This document shows positions 15,124-25,285 of a stretch of 64,000 nt of DNA, piece by piece. Under the pieces are notes generated by a model. The model saw only the letters and a program-made list of their open reading frames with translations, had not been told where the DNA came from and did not search any database. The DNA is taken from positions 3,162,001-3,226,000 of the forward strand of contig NZ_CP034451.1 in the NCBI RefSeq assembly GCF_003952525.1, written 5' to 3'. Made by a program: the position numbers and the translations under genes. The DNA is from Mesorhizobium sp. M3A.F.Ca.ET.080.04.2.1 (GTDB lineage Bacteria; Pseudomonadota; Alphaproteobacteria; Rhizobiales; Rhizobiaceae). Within the stretch, counting starts at the first letter, position 1, and every line of letters starts with the position of its first letter.

Positions 15124-15930
15124 ATGGCACGCAGCAGACCGACCGTCGCCGATTTGCAGTCGCTGAAGGGCAAGCGCCAGCTTTCCAAGCTGCGCGTCTT
15201 CTCGCTGGAGGAGGCCGAGGCCGCCGAGCGCGCCGGCATCGACCTCATCTCGGTACCTTATGATTTGATGTTCGATCCGCGATTCCGCGACGCCGCGCCA
15301 ACCTGCTTTGCCATTCCCGGCGACGAACGCGTGAAGCTCGGCGCGACCACCGACGAGATCCTGCGCATGGCGGTGAAGCTGCGCGCGGCCAGTGCCGACG
15401 CCATGTATTGTTCGGCCAGCCTGCAGACCATTCGCCGGCTGCGCGACGAGCACATTCCGGTCTGTGGCCATGTCGGCCTGATTCCGGCGCATGCGACCTG
15501 GACGGGCGGCTTCAAGGCGGTGGGCAAGACGGCCGAGAGCGCGACGTTCGTCTGGAAGCAGGTCAAGGACCTCGAAGCAGCCGGCGCTTTCGCCGCGGAG
15601 ATCGAGGTGGTGCCGGCTGGTGTCTCCAGCGCGATCTCGCGGCGCACGTCGCTGATCATGATCTCGATGGGGGCCGGTGCCGGCTGCGACGCGCAATACC
15701 TGTTCTCGGAAGACGTGCTCGGCAGCAATCGCGGCCATTATCCGCGCCATGCCAAGCGCTATCGCGACTTCGCGGCGGAATTCGACCGTCTTCAGAACGA
15801 GCGCATCGCCGCCTTCCGCGAATATGCCGCAGATATCCAGTCCGGCGCCTATCCGGCGCCACGGCACATCGTCGAGGCGGATGCGGAGGAACTGCGCAAA
15901 TTCGAAGCTTTCCTGGCGTCCGAAGGCTGA
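15124..15930 (+). CDS. PanB-like ketopantoate hydroxymethyltransferase paralogue
   Basis: A 268-residue protein with the PanB fold: PVCGHVGLIPAH near residue 115, an AAGAFAAEIEVVP stretch (general-base Glu retained) and a C-terminal RDFAAEFDRLQNERIAAFREYA region followed by SGAYPAPRH. The metal and substrate residues of PanB are not conserved: the GDSL site reads VPYDL, the LLLADLPF site reads FAIPGDER and KIEGG reads YCSAS. PanB moves a hydroxymethyl group from methylene-tetrahydrofolate. Last gene of the moc operon, 34 nt after mocF. It may handle a one-carbon unit or a keto acid from the pathway; that is inference. ATG 15124 follows GAGGGG. Confidence 0.7.
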   Translation: MARSRPTVADLQSLKGKRQLSKLRVFSLEEAEAAERAGIDLISVPYDLMFDPRFRDAAPTCFAIPGDERVKLGATTDEILRMAVKLRAASADAMYCSASLQTIRRLRDEHIPVCGHVGLIPAHATWTGGFKAVGKTAESATFVWKQVKDLEAAGAFAAEIEVVPAGVSSAISRRTSLIMISMGAGAGCDAQYLFSEDVLGSNRGHYPRHAKRYRDFAAEFDRLQNERIAAFREYAADIQSGAYPAPRHIVEADAEELRKFEAFLASEG

Positions 15931-15963
15931 TCCGCCAAGCCGGGCCAGATCGGCATCCGCCGG

Positions 15964-16923
15964 TCAGAAAAGCGCCTTCAACTCGTTCAGCTTGTCGTTG
16001 ACCAGCCAGCCGTAATAATTTTCCTCGGGCAGCTTTTCCGGCTCGCCGGCGGCGCGGCGCTTCTCGTTCTCCTCCTTCAGCGCATAGGCGCGCTGCTCGG
16101 GATTGCCGACATTGTAAAGCGTGGCGGTCAGGCCGGGATTGTCGGAGATGTCGAAGCCGGCGATGCTCTTGTAGGCATCGATCGACTTCCTGATCGTGGC
16201 GGCGACGTAAGGCAATGTCAGGTCCGGGTCCATGATGGTCTTGTAGACCGCGTTCGGATCCTCGACGTCGAGCTTCGGCAACCCCGAGACTTCGTGCACG
16301 AGGTCGCTCATCTGCAATGCCGTCAGCGGGTTGAGCTGGCCGAGGCCGAAGGTCTGGCCGGCATAGTAGGGCTGAAAGAAGGTGGCGCCGAAACGGTCGT
16401 TGGGGAAGCTTGTCCCGCCGACGCTCCTGCCGCGGAAGGCGTGGTTCCAGACCTGTTCGCGGCACTCCCAGAGGTCATAGCTACCGCTCACGCCGGCGCA
16501 TTTCTTGAACTCGGGCCGCTGCACGAAATCGCTGACGTCCTCGCCCTCGTAGGCGAAGGTCAGCTTGCTCGACAGATACGACATCGTCTTGACGTAGTAG
16601 GTCTGCAGCCGGTCGTAGGCGTCGACATTGTAGGTATGCTCGCCGACGATGGCGCCAACGATGTGCATCGGATCGATGCCATAGGCCGCGGCCGCCTTCC
16701 TGATCTTGGCGCGAAGCTCGGCGTCGTTCTGCAACAGCGCGTAGACCTTGCGGTATTTGGCCTGGAAGGTGGTGTTGGTGGCCTGGGTGCGGCGGCTGGA
16801 AGCGCCGGGAATGTCGGGCTGCACCGCGTTGCGGTTGCCGGGCGGCACCATGGTAGCCGCATCGGCCGTTGCCACTAGAGCAGCCAATGCCAGGCCGATA
16901 AAGAGGACCACTTTTTTCTTCAT
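15964..16923 (-). CDS. DUF1402-family secreted protein
   Basis: A 319-residue protein with an N-terminal signal peptide (MKKKVVLFIGLALAALVATADA). The mature part has AYGIDPMHIVGAIVGEHTYN followed by a YYVKTMSYLSSKLTF segment and a FGLGQLNPLTALQMSD motif, a layout resembling lytic transglycosylases, where GEH would be the catalytic Glu region and GLGQ the active-site loop. I recognise it as a DUF1402-type rhizobial protein. Peptidoglycan action is inference. It faces the panB-like gene convergently. Confidence 0.75.
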   Translation of the reverse strand: MKKKVVLFIGLALAALVATADAATMVPPGNRNAVQPDIPGASSRRTQATNTTFQAKYRKVYALLQNDAELRAKIRKAAAAYGIDPMHIVGAIVGEHTYNVDAYDRLQTYYVKTMSYLSSKLTFAYEGEDVSDFVQRPEFKKCAGVSGSYDLWECREQVWNHAFRGRSVGGTSFPNDRFGATFFQPYYAGQTFGLGQLNPLTALQMSDLVHEVSGLPKLDVEDPNAVYKTIMDPDLTLPYVAATIRKSIDAYKSIAGFDISDNPGLTATLYNVGNPEQRAYALKEENEKRRAAGEPEKLPEENYYGWLVNDKLNELKALF

Positions 16924-16991
16924 GCGCCGCCGCCACTTTGGAACGGACCAGCCATCAACGGGTCGCCGACCTGTTCCAACCACTCATTTTT

Positions 16992-17031
16992 GCGCAATTT
17001 CGGACGGAAAACGCACTTTTCCTGAAATTGC
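16992..17031. repeat. Palindromic intergenic repeat (AATTCC-type, copy 2)
   Basis: GCAATTTC...GAAATTGC arms flank GGACGGAAAACGCACTTTTCC, a slightly shortened core. It lies upstream of the DUF1402 gene, whose start is at 16923, in the gap before hslU. Arms are changed in both halves to keep pairing (AATTTC with GAAATT). Confidence 0.7.
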
Positions 17032-17179
17032 CTCCGGAATCGGGCGGCAAACTAGGTAAAGCGCGCGGGAGAGTCGAGAGAAGGCCATCGCCCGCCACCA
17101 AGAATGGCGGCGGGATGCTTCCATTTGGCCACACCTTGCGCATCAGGCCGGCAGTTGCGCCGGCCTGAAACGGTGCTTG

Positions 17180-18490
17180 TCAGAGGATGAAGCGCGACAG
17201 GTCGGTGTTGCGCGACAGGTCGCCGACATGCTTCTGCACATAGGCGGCATCTATGGTGACCGCGGTGCCGTTCCGGTCCGGCGCGTCAAAGGAGATCTCG
17301 TCCAGGACGCGCTCCATCACCGTCTGCAGCCGCCGGGCACCGATATTCTCGACGCTGGCGTTGAGATCGACGGCAATGCCGGCGAGCGAATCGATGGCAT
17401 CGTCGGTGAAGCTGAGATCGACGCCCTCCGTCTTCATCAGCGCAATGTACTGCTTGATCAGGCTTGCTTCCGTCTCGGTGAGGATGCGGACGAAATCCTG
17501 CTTTTCCAGCGCGCGCAGCTCGACGCGGATGGGCAACCGGCCCTGCAGCTCCGGCAGCAGGTCCGACGGCTTCGACACGTGGAAGGCGCCGGAGGCGATG
17601 AACAGGATGTGGTCGGTCTTCACCGGCCCATATTTGGTCGCAACGGTGGTGCCTTCGACCAGCGGCAGCAGGTCGCGCTGCACGCCTTCGCGCGACGGTC
17701 CGCCTGAAATGTCGCTTCTGGCGGCGATCTTGTCGATCTCGTCGAGGAAAACGATGCCGTCGTTTTCCGTGGCATCGAGCGCGCGGCGCACCACTTCGTC
17801 CTGGTCGAGCAGCTTGTCGGACTCGTCGCTGATCAGAAGCTCGTAGGATTCCTTGACCGTCGTCTTGCGGGTCTTGGTCCTGCGGCCGCCCATGGCCTTC
17901 GACAGCATGTCGTTGATGTTGAGCACGCCGATGTTGCCGCCGGGCATGCCCGGAATCTCGAAGCCCGGCATACCGCCGGTGCCCGTATCGGCGACCTCGA
18001 CCTCGATTTCCTTGTCGTCGAGCTCGCCGTCGCGCAGCTTCTTGCGGAACGAGTCGCGCGTGGCCGGGCTCGCCGTCTTGCCGACCAGCGCCTCGAGCAC
18101 GCGCTCCTCGGCGTTGATGTGGGCGCGGGCCTTGACGTCCTCGCGCATCTTCTCGCGCACAAGGCCGATGGCGACCTCGACGAGATCGCGCACGATCTGC
18201 TCGACATCGCGGCCGACATAGCCGACCTCGGTGAACTTGGTCGCCTCGACCTTGACGAAAGGAGCCCCGGCAAGCCGCGCCAGGCGGCGCGAGATTTCGG
18301 TCTTGCCGACGCCGGTCGGGCCGATCATCAGGATGTTCTTGGGCATCACCTCTTCGCGCATCTGGCCGTCCAGTTGCTGGCGGCGCCAGCGGTTGCGCAG
18401 GGCGATGGCGACGGCGCGCTTGGCGTCCTTCTGACCGATGATGAAGCGGTCGAGTTCCGAAACGATTTCGCGGGGAGAGAAGGTGCTCAT
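17180..18490 (-). CDS. hslU: ATP-dependent protease ATPase subunit HslU
   Basis: A 436-residue AAA+ unfoldase that feeds substrates to HslV. Walker A is GPTGVGKTE at residues 57-65, Walker B is IVFLDEIDK near 250, the GYVGRD pore loop is present near 90, and the C-terminus ends [10 protein letters not shown] as in HslU. The start ATG at 18490 matches the family; the open frame further upstream has no homology. It is downstream of hslV, separated by a GNAT and a DUF2585 gene, all on one strand. Likely heat-shock induced, though no site was identified. Confidence 0.97.
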   Translation of the reverse strand: MSTFSPREIVSELDRFIIGQKDAKRAVAIALRNRWRRQQLDGQMREEVMPKNILMIGPTGVGKTEISRRLARLAGAPFVKVEATKFTEVGYVGRDVEQIVRDLVEVAIGLVREKMREDVKARAHINAEERVLEALVGKTASPATRDSFRKKLRDGELDDKEIEVEVADTGTGGMPGFEIPGMPGGNIGVLNINDMLSKAMGGRRTKTRKTTVKESYELLISDESDKLLDQDEVVRRALDATENDGIVFLDEIDKIAARSDISGGPSREGVQRDLLPLVEGTTVATKYGPVKTDHILFIASGAFHVSKPSDLLPELQGRLPIRVELRALEKQDFVRILTETEASLIKQYIALMKTEGVDLSFTDDAIDSLAGIAVDLNASVENIGARRLQTVMERVLDEISFDAPDRNGTAVTIDAAYVQKHVGDLSRNTDLSRFIL

Positions 18491-18495
18491 ATCAG

Positions 18496-19095
18496 TCAAA
18501 TTCCACTTTGCCACTGCCTGATGGACTCGAACGGATGCAGCAGCATGATCACGTTGAGCGTCAGATTGTCCCGGATGATGTAGCCCGTGCCGAACTCGAA
18601 GATGAGCGCCAGGGCAACGACCACCCATATAGGAAGCTTTCGCGCCATCACAAATCCGAGCACCATGAACAGCGTGTCGGACACGGAGTTGATGACACTG
18701 TCGCCGTAGTAGTTGAGCGAGATGGTGCCGGCGCGGTAGCGCTCGATGATAAACGGGCTGTTCTCCAGAAGTTCCCAGCCGCCTTCGATGAGGACGGCGA
18801 AGGCCAGCCGCAGCCCCACCGGCGAGCGCGGGAACAGGAAGGTGCCGAGCGCGTAGAACAGGAAGCCATGGATGATGTGCGAGAAAGTGTACCAGTCGGA
18901 AATGTGCTGGGAGTTCTCCGAGCTGTTCACCACGCCGTGCCAGAGCTTGACATAGCCGCAGGTGCAGATCGGCGGATGACCCATGCCATAGAGAACGCCG
19001 GCCTGGAAGACGACGAGAGCCAGCACCAGCAGCAGCCCCATGCGCCAGCTGTCCTCATAGGCGGAAAGTGTCTTGTCTTCCTCGGATGCGGTCAT
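18496..19095 (-). CDS. DUF2585-family (UPF0314) membrane protein
   Basis: A 199-residue membrane protein with about five hydrophobic segments ([50 protein letters not shown], a [11 protein letters not shown] segment and a final [16 protein letters not shown]). The [21 protein letters not shown] and [13 protein letters not shown] stretches are typical of the UPF0314 family. It lies between the GNAT gene and hslU. Its start at 19095 follows GAGGGGG. Function unknown. Confidence 0.82.
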   Translation of the reverse strand: MTASEEDKTLSAYEDSWRMGLLLVLALVVFQAGVLYGMGHPPICTCGYVKLWHGVVNSSENSQHISDWYTFSHIIHGFLFYALGTFLFPRSPVGLRLAFAVLIEGGWELLENSPFIIERYRAGTISLNYYGDSVINSVSDTLFMVLGFVMARKLPIWVVVALALIFEFGTGYIIRDNLTLNVIMLLHPFESIRQWQSGI

Positions 19096-19099
19096 CTGG

Positions 19100-19627
19100 T
19101 CATTCCCCCTCTTCCAAATCGGCCTCGTCCGCATCGACGGCCATCAACACGACGTCGCCATATTCCGACTGCCTGCGGCCTATCGGCCTGAAGCCGGCCT
19201 TCTCATAGGCGCGGATGGCGCGGCCGTTATCGGGATGCGGATCGATGATGACGCGCGGCGCGCCTTCCTCGAACAGCGCCTCTACGAACTGGCGGACAAT
19301 GGCCGAGCCGTGACCGATGCCGACCAGCTCCGGCGGACCGATCGACAGATCGATGCCCAGCGTGCCGAACGGCTGGTCGGCATAGGGGTGGTCGTCCTCC
19401 AGATGCGGATCGTAGCTCTGCAGATACGCGATCGGCCTGCCGTCGAGCTCGACGATCAGGGGCTCGACCGAAACCGACGAGATGTGCTCGCGGATCTCGG
19501 CGATTTCCTTGTCCGGATCGCCCCACCATTCAGCCAAATGCGGTTCTGCCAACCAGCCGGCGATCATCGGCAGGTCTTTTTCAGTGACCGGCCGAAAATC
19601 GTAGACATGGGCTTGATTGGGCATCAT
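19100..19627 (-). CDS. GNAT-family acetyltransferase
   Basis: A 175-residue acetyltransferase related to the AAC(6')-type group: the N-terminus [20 protein letters not shown], a YLQSYDP strand, [20 protein letters not shown] as the acetyl-CoA loop and a late [18 protein letters not shown]. The substrate is unknown; aminoglycosides are only one possibility. It is the gene after hslV and may share its transcript. Confidence 0.85.
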   Translation of the reverse strand: MMPNQAHVYDFRPVTEKDLPMIAGWLAEPHLAEWWGDPDKEIAEIREHISSVSVEPLIVELDGRPIAYLQSYDPHLEDDHPYADQPFGTLGIDLSIGPPELVGIGHGSAIVRQFVEALFEEGAPRVIIDPHPDNGRAIRAYEKAGFRPIGRRQSEYGDVVLMAVDADEADLEEGE

Positions 19628-19639
19628 GCCGACGCCGGC

Positions 19640-20191
19640 TCAGGCGGCATCGAGCGTTTCGACGACGAAGTTGCTGTTGGTGTAGACGCAGATGTCGGCG
19701 GCGATCTGCATGGCCTTGCGGGCGATTTCCTCGGCATCCTTTTCGGTATCGATCAGCGCGCGGGCCGCGGCCAGCGCATAGTTGCCGCCGGAGCCGATGG
19801 CCATGACGCCGTGCTCGGGTTCGAGCACGTCCCCGGTACCGGTCAACGCCAGCGAAACCGACCTGTCGACAACCAGCATCATTGCTTCCAGGCGGCGCAG
19901 ATAGCGGTCGGTTCGCCAGTCCTTGGCGAGCTCGACGCAGGCGCGCGTCAGCTGATCCGGATATTGCTCCAGCTTGGCTTCGAGCCGCTCGAGCAGGGTA
20001 AAGGCGTCGGCGGTGGCGCCGGCAAAGCCGGCGATGACGCTGCCGTCCTTGCCGATGCGGCGCACTTTCCTGGCGTTGCCCTTCATGATGGTCTGGCCAA
20101 GGCTGACCTGGCCGTCGCCGGCAATCACGACCTTGTTGCCTTTGCGCACGGTGACGATGGTCGTGGCGTGCATGGTCAGTTCATTCGACAT
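19640..20191 (-). CDS. hslV: ATP-dependent protease proteolytic subunit HslV
   Basis: A 183-residue threonine protease of the proteasome beta-subunit fold. The catalytic Thr10 is at the start of TTIVTVRKG after a nine-residue propeptide, with the ligand residues in AGDGQVSLG and [11 protein letters not shown]. It assembles with HslU (17180). The ATG at 20191 follows GGAGC. It is divergent from hisB, with about 215 nt between. Confidence 0.97.
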   Translation of the reverse strand: MSNELTMHATTIVTVRKGNKVVIAGDGQVSLGQTIMKGNARKVRRIGKDGSVIAGFAGATADAFTLLERLEAKLEQYPDQLTRACVELAKDWRTDRYLRRLEAMMLVVDRSVSLALTGTGDVLEPEHGVMAIGSGGNYALAAARALIDTEKDAEEIARKAMQIAADICVYTNSNFVVETLDAA

Positions 20192-20406
20192 TTCCAGCTC
20201 CGATTCGCGCTATCCCTTTGAAAGGCGATTGGCGCGGTACGAGTGAGTTTGATCGGCCATATGTATGCATGCGGCGGGTGATTGCAAACCGCTCTCCGGC
20301 AACGCCGATACCGTCTGGAATGGCAACTGGCAATCGCCGGATCATGCTGATAGAAGGCTTTCGTTTTCAAGCCCGAGCCCCCGGGCAGGACAGTCAGGAC
20401 AGAGTT

Positions 20407-21006
20407 ATGCCGCCCCGTTCCGCCGAAGTCAGCCGCAAGACCAAGGAAACCGAGATTTCGGTCTCGGTCCATGTCGACGGCAAGGGCAAGGCCGAGATTT
20501 CGACGGGCGTCGGTTTCTTCGATCACATGCTCGACCAGCTGTCGCGCCATTCGCTGATCGACATGACCATCAACGCCAAGGGCGACCTGCATATCGACGA
20601 CCACCACACGGTCGAGGATACCGGCATCGCGATCGGCCAGGCGCTGAGCCAGGCGCTGGGCGACCGGCGCGGCATCATGCGCTATGCCTCGCTCGACCTG
20701 GCCATGGACGAGACGCTGACCAGGGCGGCGATCGACGTTTCAGGGCGGCCGTTCCTGGTCTGGAACGTCGCTTTCTCGTCACCGAAGATCGGCACGTTCG
20801 ACACCGAGCTGGTGCGCGAGTTCTTCCAGGCGCTGGCGCAGAATGCCGGCATCACGCTGCATGTCACCAACCACTACGGCGCCAACAACCACCATATTGC
20901 CGAGACCTGCTTCAAGGCGGTCGCGCGGGTGTTGCGCGCAGCGCTGGAACGCGATCCGCGCCAGCCCGAGGCAGTGCCTTCCACCAAGGGTTCGCTGAAA
21001 GGTTAG
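20407..21006 (+). CDS. hisB: Imidazoleglycerol-phosphate dehydratase
   Basis: A 199-residue enzyme of the histidine pathway, dehydrating imidazole glycerol phosphate to imidazole acetol phosphate. The two metal-binding regions are [13 protein letters not shown] and [17 protein letters not shown]. It is monofunctional, without the phosphatase domain of enteric HisB. The start at 20407 gives the family's normal N-terminus; an open frame runs further upstream to 20218 without homology. First gene of the his operon that runs to hisE. Confidence 0.96.
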   Translation: MPPRSAEVSRKTKETEISVSVHVDGKGKAEISTGVGFFDHMLDQLSRHSLIDMTINAKGDLHIDDHHTVEDTGIAIGQALSQALGDRRGIMRYASLDLAMDETLTRAAIDVSGRPFLVWNVAFSSPKIGTFDTELVREFFQALAQNAGITLHVTNHYGANNHHIAETCFKAVARVLRAALERDPRQPEAVPSTKGSLKG

Positions 21007-21009
21007 GCG

Positions 21010-21486
21010 ATGGCGATCTATGTCGTGATGGACCCGCCGGCGGGCGCCAGCAGAGGCGACGCCACGCGCTTCGTGCGCGACGGCTTCACCTGGCTGGGCT
21101 TCCTGTTTTCGCCGCTGTGGCTCGCCTGGCACCGGCTCTGGATCGAAGCGGCCCTCACCTTCGCGGTGATGGCCGTGCTGCCTCTGCTGGCCGAGAAACT
21201 CGGGCTTGAGTGGGCCGGCTCAGCGCTGTCGCTGCTGGTGTCGCTCTATGTCGGTTTGGAAGGGCAGGCCCTGCGTATCGCGGCGCTCCGCCGCCGTGGC
21301 TGGCGCGAATGGGGCGTGGTCGAGGCCGGCTGGCTCGCAGACGCCGAGATCCGTCACGCGCTCGAAGCCGAAGCGGGGGCCGAGGAACAGGCGCCTTTGC
21401 CGCGCATCGTTCCGGACACGCAGCTGGCGCGACCGGCCCAGACGGGCTTGGCGCTGGGACTGACCCACACGCCGGGACGGCCCTGA
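21010..21486 (+). CDS. DUF2628-domain membrane protein
   Basis: A 158-residue protein with two to three hydrophobic segments ([50 protein letters not shown]) and a charged, proline-rich C-terminus. It matches the DUF2628 layout found between hisB and hisH in rhizobia. Three nt from hisB and one nt from hisH, so it is in the operon. Function unknown. Confidence 0.78.
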   Translation: MAIYVVMDPPAGASRGDATRFVRDGFTWLGFLFSPLWLAWHRLWIEAALTFAVMAVLPLLAEKLGLEWAGSALSLLVSLYVGLEGQALRIAALRRRGWREWGVVEAGWLADAEIRHALEAEAGAEEQAPLPRIVPDTQLARPAQTGLALGLTHTPGRP

Positions 21487-21487
21487 C

Positions 21488-22138
21488 ATGCGGGTTGCGA
21501 TCATCGATTACGGCTCGGGCAATCTGCGCTCGGCAACAAAAGCCTTCGAGCGGGCCGCGCATGAGGGCGGCATTGCCGCAACCATAGAGCTGACCGCCGA
21601 TGCCGAGCGGGTGGGCACCGCCGACCGCATCGTGCTGCCGGGCGTCGGCGCCTATGCCGACTGCGCCGCCGGCCTGCATGCCGTGGCCGGCATGTGGGAA
21701 GCGGTGGAAGAGGTGGCTCTTCGCAAAGCACGGCCGTTTCTCGGCATCTGCGTCGGCATGCAGCTGATGTCGGAACGCGGTCTTGAGAAGACGATCACCA
21801 AGGGGTTCGGCTGGATTGCCGGCGACGTCGAGGAGATCGCGCCGGCCGATCCGGCGCTGAAGATCCCGCAGATCGGCTGGAACACGATCGAGCTTGCCCG
21901 TCCGCACCCCTTGTTCTCAGGCATCGAGACCGGTCCGAAAGGGCTGCACGCCTATTTCGTGCATTCCTATCATCTTCAAGCCACGAAGCCAGACCAGGTG
22001 CTGGCGACGGCCGACTATGGCGGCCCCGTAACGGCCGCGGTTGCACGCGACAACCTCGTCGGCACCCAATTCCATCCCGAGAAGAGCCAGGCGCTCGGTC
22101 TGGCGCTGATCGCCAATTTCCTCAGATGGAGGCCCTAG
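21488..22138 (+). CDS. hisH: Imidazole glycerol phosphate synthase, glutaminase subunit
   Basis: A 216-residue class I glutamine amidotransferase. Cys88 is in GICVGMQ, and the His-Glu pair is in [10 protein letters not shown] near the C-terminus. It supplies ammonia to HisF (24016) for the cyclisation step. It follows the DUF2628 gene by one nt. Confidence 0.96.
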   Translation: MRVAIIDYGSGNLRSATKAFERAAHEGGIAATIELTADAERVGTADRIVLPGVGAYADCAAGLHAVAGMWEAVEEVALRKARPFLGICVGMQLMSERGLEKTITKGFGWIAGDVEEIAPADPALKIPQIGWNTIELARPHPLFSGIETGPKGLHAYFVHSYHLQATKPDQVLATADYGGPVTAAVARDNLVGTQFHPEKSQALGLALIANFLRWRP

Positions 22139-22140
22139 GC

Positions 22141-22431
22141 ATGAGCAAGAAGGGTTATTGGATCGCCCTGATCGACGTCCGCGATCCCGACGTCTACCAG
22201 AAATATATCGAGGCCAACGCGAAGGCCTTCGCCAAATATGGCGCGACGTTTCCAGTGCGGGCGGGCCGCTATTCGAATCCGGAAGGGCCGACCGGCAATC
22301 GTCACGTGGTGGTGGAATTCCCGTCCTACGAGACAGCGCTCGCCTGTTATGACTCGCCCGAATACCAGGAAGCCTCCAAATTCCGGCTAGCTGCGTCGAC
22401 CGGCCATTTCGTCATCGTCGAGGGTGCCTGA
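22141..22431 (+). CDS. DUF1330-family protein
   Basis: A 96-residue protein with the DUF1330 pattern: [20 protein letters not shown] and the late [24 protein letters not shown]. This ferredoxin-like fold is common in alphaproteobacterial his operons, where its role is not known. The ATG at 22141 lies two nt after the hisH stop. Confidence 0.85.
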   Translation: MSKKGYWIALIDVRDPDVYQKYIEANAKAFAKYGATFPVRAGRYSNPEGPTGNRHVVVEFPSYETALACYDSPEYQEASKFRLAASTGHFVIVEGA

Positions 22432-22433
22432 CC

Positions 22434-23180
22434 GTGATCCTGTTTCCCGCGATCGACCTCAAGGACGGCAAATGCGTGCGCCTGAAGCATGGCGACATGG
22501 CGACCGCCACCATCTACAACGATGATCCGGCGGCCCAGGCGAAAGCCTTCGAGGAGCAGGGCTTCGAATGGCTGCATGTCGTCGACCTCAACGGCGCCTT
22601 CAAGGGCCAGAGCGTCAATTCCGCCGCGGTCGGCGCCATCCTGAAAGCGACGAAGAACCCGGTGCAACTCGGCGGCGGCATCCGCACGCTACCGCAGATC
22701 GAAGACTGGCTGGACCGCGGGCTGGCGCGCGTCATCCTGGGCACCATCGCAGTGCGCGAGCCGGAGCTGGTGAAGCAAGCCTGCAAGGCCTTTCCCGGCA
22801 GGATCGCCGTGGGCATCGACGCCAAGGGCGGCAAGGTCGCCGTCGAAGGCTGGGCGGAAGCCTCGGAACTCGGCGTCATCGAGTTGGCGCAAAAATTCGA
22901 AGGCGCGGGCGTCGCCGCCATCATCTACACCGACATCGACCGCGACGGGGTGCTGACCGGCATCAACTGGGATTCGACCATCAGCCTCGCCGAGGCCGTA
23001 TCGATCCCGGTGATCGCTTCCGGCGGGCTCGCCTCGATCGCCGACATCGTGCGCATGACCATGCCCGACGCGACCAAGCTGGAAGGCGCAATCTCCGGCC
23101 GGGCGCTTTATGACGGGCGCATCGATCCGGCCGAGGCGCTGGCGATCCTGCGCGGCGAGAGCCTGGAGGCCAGGCCGTGA
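22434..23180 (+). CDS. hisA: ProFAR isomerase
   Basis: A 248-residue (beta/alpha)8-barrel isomerase. The catalytic Asp8 is in [10 protein letters not shown] and Asp129 in GIDAKGG, with [10 protein letters not shown] and [10 protein letters not shown] phosphate-binding segments. The start codon is GTG, two nt after the DUF1330 stop. It converts ProFAR to PRFAR, the substrate of HisF/HisH. Confidence 0.96.
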   Translation: MILFPAIDLKDGKCVRLKHGDMATATIYNDDPAAQAKAFEEQGFEWLHVVDLNGAFKGQSVNSAAVGAILKATKNPVQLGGGIRTLPQIEDWLDRGLARVILGTIAVREPELVKQACKAFPGRIAVGIDAKGGKVAVEGWAEASELGVIELAQKFEGAGVAAIIYTDIDRDGVLTGINWDSTISLAEAVSIPVIASGGLASIADIVRMTMPDATKLEGAISGRALYDGRIDPAEALAILRGESLEARP

Positions 23181-24016
23181 AGGTTTCGATCATCCTGGCG
23201 TCCTATGACAGCGGCCACTATCACGGCGGCTGGGGCCAGGGTCCCGACGCGCTGATCTCCGGCGGATTGGCCGACGCCCTGAGGCTGGCCGGCCACGAGG
23301 TCGACGTGCACGACATCGGCAAGGTCGTCGAGGACGAACAGGAGCGCGAGATCGGCACCGGATTTGCCGTCTGCAATGCCGTCTCGGGCGAGGTTCGCAT
23401 CGCGCTGGACAACGGGCGATTTCCCATCGTTCTGGCCGGAAACTGCCTGACCAGCGCGGGTGCCGTGGCCGGCGAGGGCGCAGACGCCATCATCTGGGCC
23501 GACCAGCATGGCGACCTCAACACGCCCGACACCTCCACCTCCGGCCTTCTCGACGGCATGGCGCTGGCGACCGTGCTTGGCCTCTGCTGGCGGCGGCTGG
23601 CGATGCAGATTCCGGGGTTCAAGCCGATCGATCCGGCTCGTTGCGTGCTGGTCGATGCGCGCGACCTCGACCCCGCGGAAAAAGAGCTGCTGGATAGGCA
23701 GCCGATTCTTCGCACCGAATGTCCAGGCTGGGCGGGGGTGGCCGAGACGCTGAACGCAGCCGGCGCCGAGCGGGTCCATATGCATCTCGATCTCGATGTG
23801 CATGACCCTGAGGAGTTGCAGGCCAATCACTACAGCACGCCCGGTGGTCCGGCGCCGGAACAGGTGCGTTCGGCCATTTGCGGCCTTGCAGGGCGGCTGA
23901 GCATCGCCGGCCTCACCATCTCCGCCTATGACCCGGCTTTCGACGCCAAGGGCGAGGTGCCGCCGCTGGTGGGCGGATTGCTTGTCGACCTGCTCGCGAC
24001 GCTGGAGAAACGCTGA
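23177..24016 (+). CDS. Arginase/agmatinase-superfamily protein in the his operon
   Basis: A 279-residue ureohydrolase-fold protein. Five of the six usual metal ligands are seen: WADQHGDLN (Asp-X-His-X-Asp) and HLDLDVHDP. The first site, normally GGDHS, reads [10 protein letters not shown], so the first His ligand is missing. The GTG start overlaps the hisA stop by four nt and its stop overlaps hisF, so it is fully embedded in the operon. The substrate is unknown; a formiminoglutamase-like or regulatory role are both possible. Confidence 0.8.
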   Translation: MKVSIILASYDSGHYHGGWGQGPDALISGGLADALRLAGHEVDVHDIGKVVEDEQEREIGTGFAVCNAVSGEVRIALDNGRFPIVLAGNCLTSAGAVAGEGADAIIWADQHGDLNTPDTSTSGLLDGMALATVLGLCWRRLAMQIPGFKPIDPARCVLVDARDLDPAEKELLDRQPILRTECPGWAGVAETLNAAGAERVHMHLDLDVHDPEELQANHYSTPGGPAPEQVRSAICGLAGRLSIAGLTISAYDPAFDAKGEVPPLVGGLLVDLLATLEKR

Positions 24017-24807
24017 TGCTGAAGGCCCGCGTCATCCCTTGCCTCGACGTCAAGAACGGCCGCGTCGTCAAGGGCGTCAACTTCGTCGACCTCATCGATG
24101 CGGGCGATCCGGTCGAGGCCGCCAAGGCCTATGACGCGGCTGGCGCCGACGAGCTTTGCTTCCTCGACATCACCGCTTCGTCGGACAATCGCGAGACGAT
24201 CTTCGACGTCGTCGCCCGCACGGCGGAACAGTGCTTCATGCCGCTCACCGTCGGGGGCGGCGTGCGCCAGGTGGCCGACATCCGCAAGCTGTTGCTGGCC
24301 GGCGCCGACAAGGTGTCGATCAACACGGCCGCGGTGAAGACCCCCGATTTCGTCGCGGAAGCCGCCGACAAGTTCGGCAACCAGTGCATTGTCGTCGCCA
24401 TCGACGCCAAGAAGGTGTCGGCGGCCGGCGAGGCCGACCGCTGGGAGATCTTCACCCATGGCGGCCGCGAGAAGACCGGCATCGATGCGGTGGAATTCGC
24501 GACGCGGATGGTGGAGCGCGGCGCCGGCGAGATCCTTTTGACCTCGATGGACCGCGACGGCACCAAGGCCGGCTACGACATCGCGCTGACGCGCGCCATC
24601 GCCGATGCGGTGCGAGCGCCGGTCATCGCTTCGGGCGGCGTCGGCACGCTCGATCACATGGTGGAAGGCATCCGCGACGGCCATGCCGGCGCGGTGCTGG
24701 CCGCCTCGATATTCCATTTCGGCACCTACACCATCGCCGAAGCCAAGGCGCATATGGCAAAGGCCGGCCTGCCGATGCGGCTGGACTCGGCCGCCCATCG
24801 GACTTAA
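24016..24807 (+). CDS. hisF: Imidazole glycerol phosphate synthase, cyclase subunit
   Basis: A 263-residue barrel. The catalytic residues are Asp11 (IPCLDVKNG) and Asp130 (VVAIDAKK), with phosphate-binding VGGGV and [10 protein letters not shown]. Together with HisH it forms imidazole glycerol phosphate and AICAR. Its ATG overlaps the previous stop by one nt. Confidence 0.97.
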   Translation: MLKARVIPCLDVKNGRVVKGVNFVDLIDAGDPVEAAKAYDAAGADELCFLDITASSDNRETIFDVVARTAEQCFMPLTVGGGVRQVADIRKLLLAGADKVSINTAAVKTPDFVAEAADKFGNQCIVVAIDAKKVSAAGEADRWEIFTHGGREKTGIDAVEFATRMVERGAGEILLTSMDRDGTKAGYDIALTRAIADAVRAPVIASGGVGTLDHMVEGIRDGHAGAVLAASIFHFGTYTIAEAKAHMAKAGLPMRLDSAAHRT

Positions 24808-24816
24808 ACCGCTGCT

Positions 24817-25140
24817 ATGGCTCAATTTTCGCTCGCCGAGCTGGAAACGATCATCCATCAGCGCGCCCATTCGGGCGACCCGGAATCATGGACGGCGAAG
24901 CTGTTCGCCAAGGGCATGGACAAGGCGGCGCAGAAGCTCGGCGAGGAAGCGGTCGAGGCCGTTATCGCCGCCATCCGCGGCGACCGCGCCGCCCTCGTTT
25001 CGGAAAGTGCGGATCTTCTATATCATTGGCTGGTCGTCCTTGGCATTGCGGGCGTTCCGCTGGACGACGTGATGAAGGAGCTCGAGGGACGCACCGGTCG
25101 CTCGGGCCTCGCCGAAAAGGCGTCGCGGCCCAAGGGCTGA
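24817..25140 (+). CDS. hisE: Phosphoribosyl-ATP pyrophosphatase
   Basis: A 107-residue stand-alone PRA-PH domain (not fused to HisI). The MazG-like acidic residues are in [11 protein letters not shown] and [10 protein letters not shown]. It removes pyrophosphate from PR-ATP in the second step of the pathway. Nine nt after hisF; last his gene before two palindromic repeats and coaA. Confidence 0.95.
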   Translation: MAQFSLAELETIIHQRAHSGDPESWTAKLFAKGMDKAAQKLGEEAVEAVIAAIRGDRAALVSESADLLYHWLVVLGIAGVPLDDVMKELEGRTGRSGLAEKASRPKG

Positions 25141-25156
25141 CCGAAAGAGACGGATA

Positions 25157-25267
25157 GAGCATGACGTTGCCCGAAAACCGCTTCTCACTTTTCGGCATCA
25201 TGCTCAAAGGGACGGATAGAGCATGATGTCGCCCGAAAACCGCTTCTCACTTTTCGGCATCATGCTC
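25157..25267. repeat. Two tandem palindromic repeats (GAGCATGA-type)
   Basis: Two copies, 25157-25205 and 25219-25267, each with GAGCATGA...TCATGCTC arms around CCGAAAACCGCTTCTCAC with a TTTTCGG return. The loops are identical and the arms differ by a few bases. They fill the gap between hisE and coaA. Confidence 0.85.
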
Positions 25268-25285
25268 TAGGAGGGCAGGAACTCG

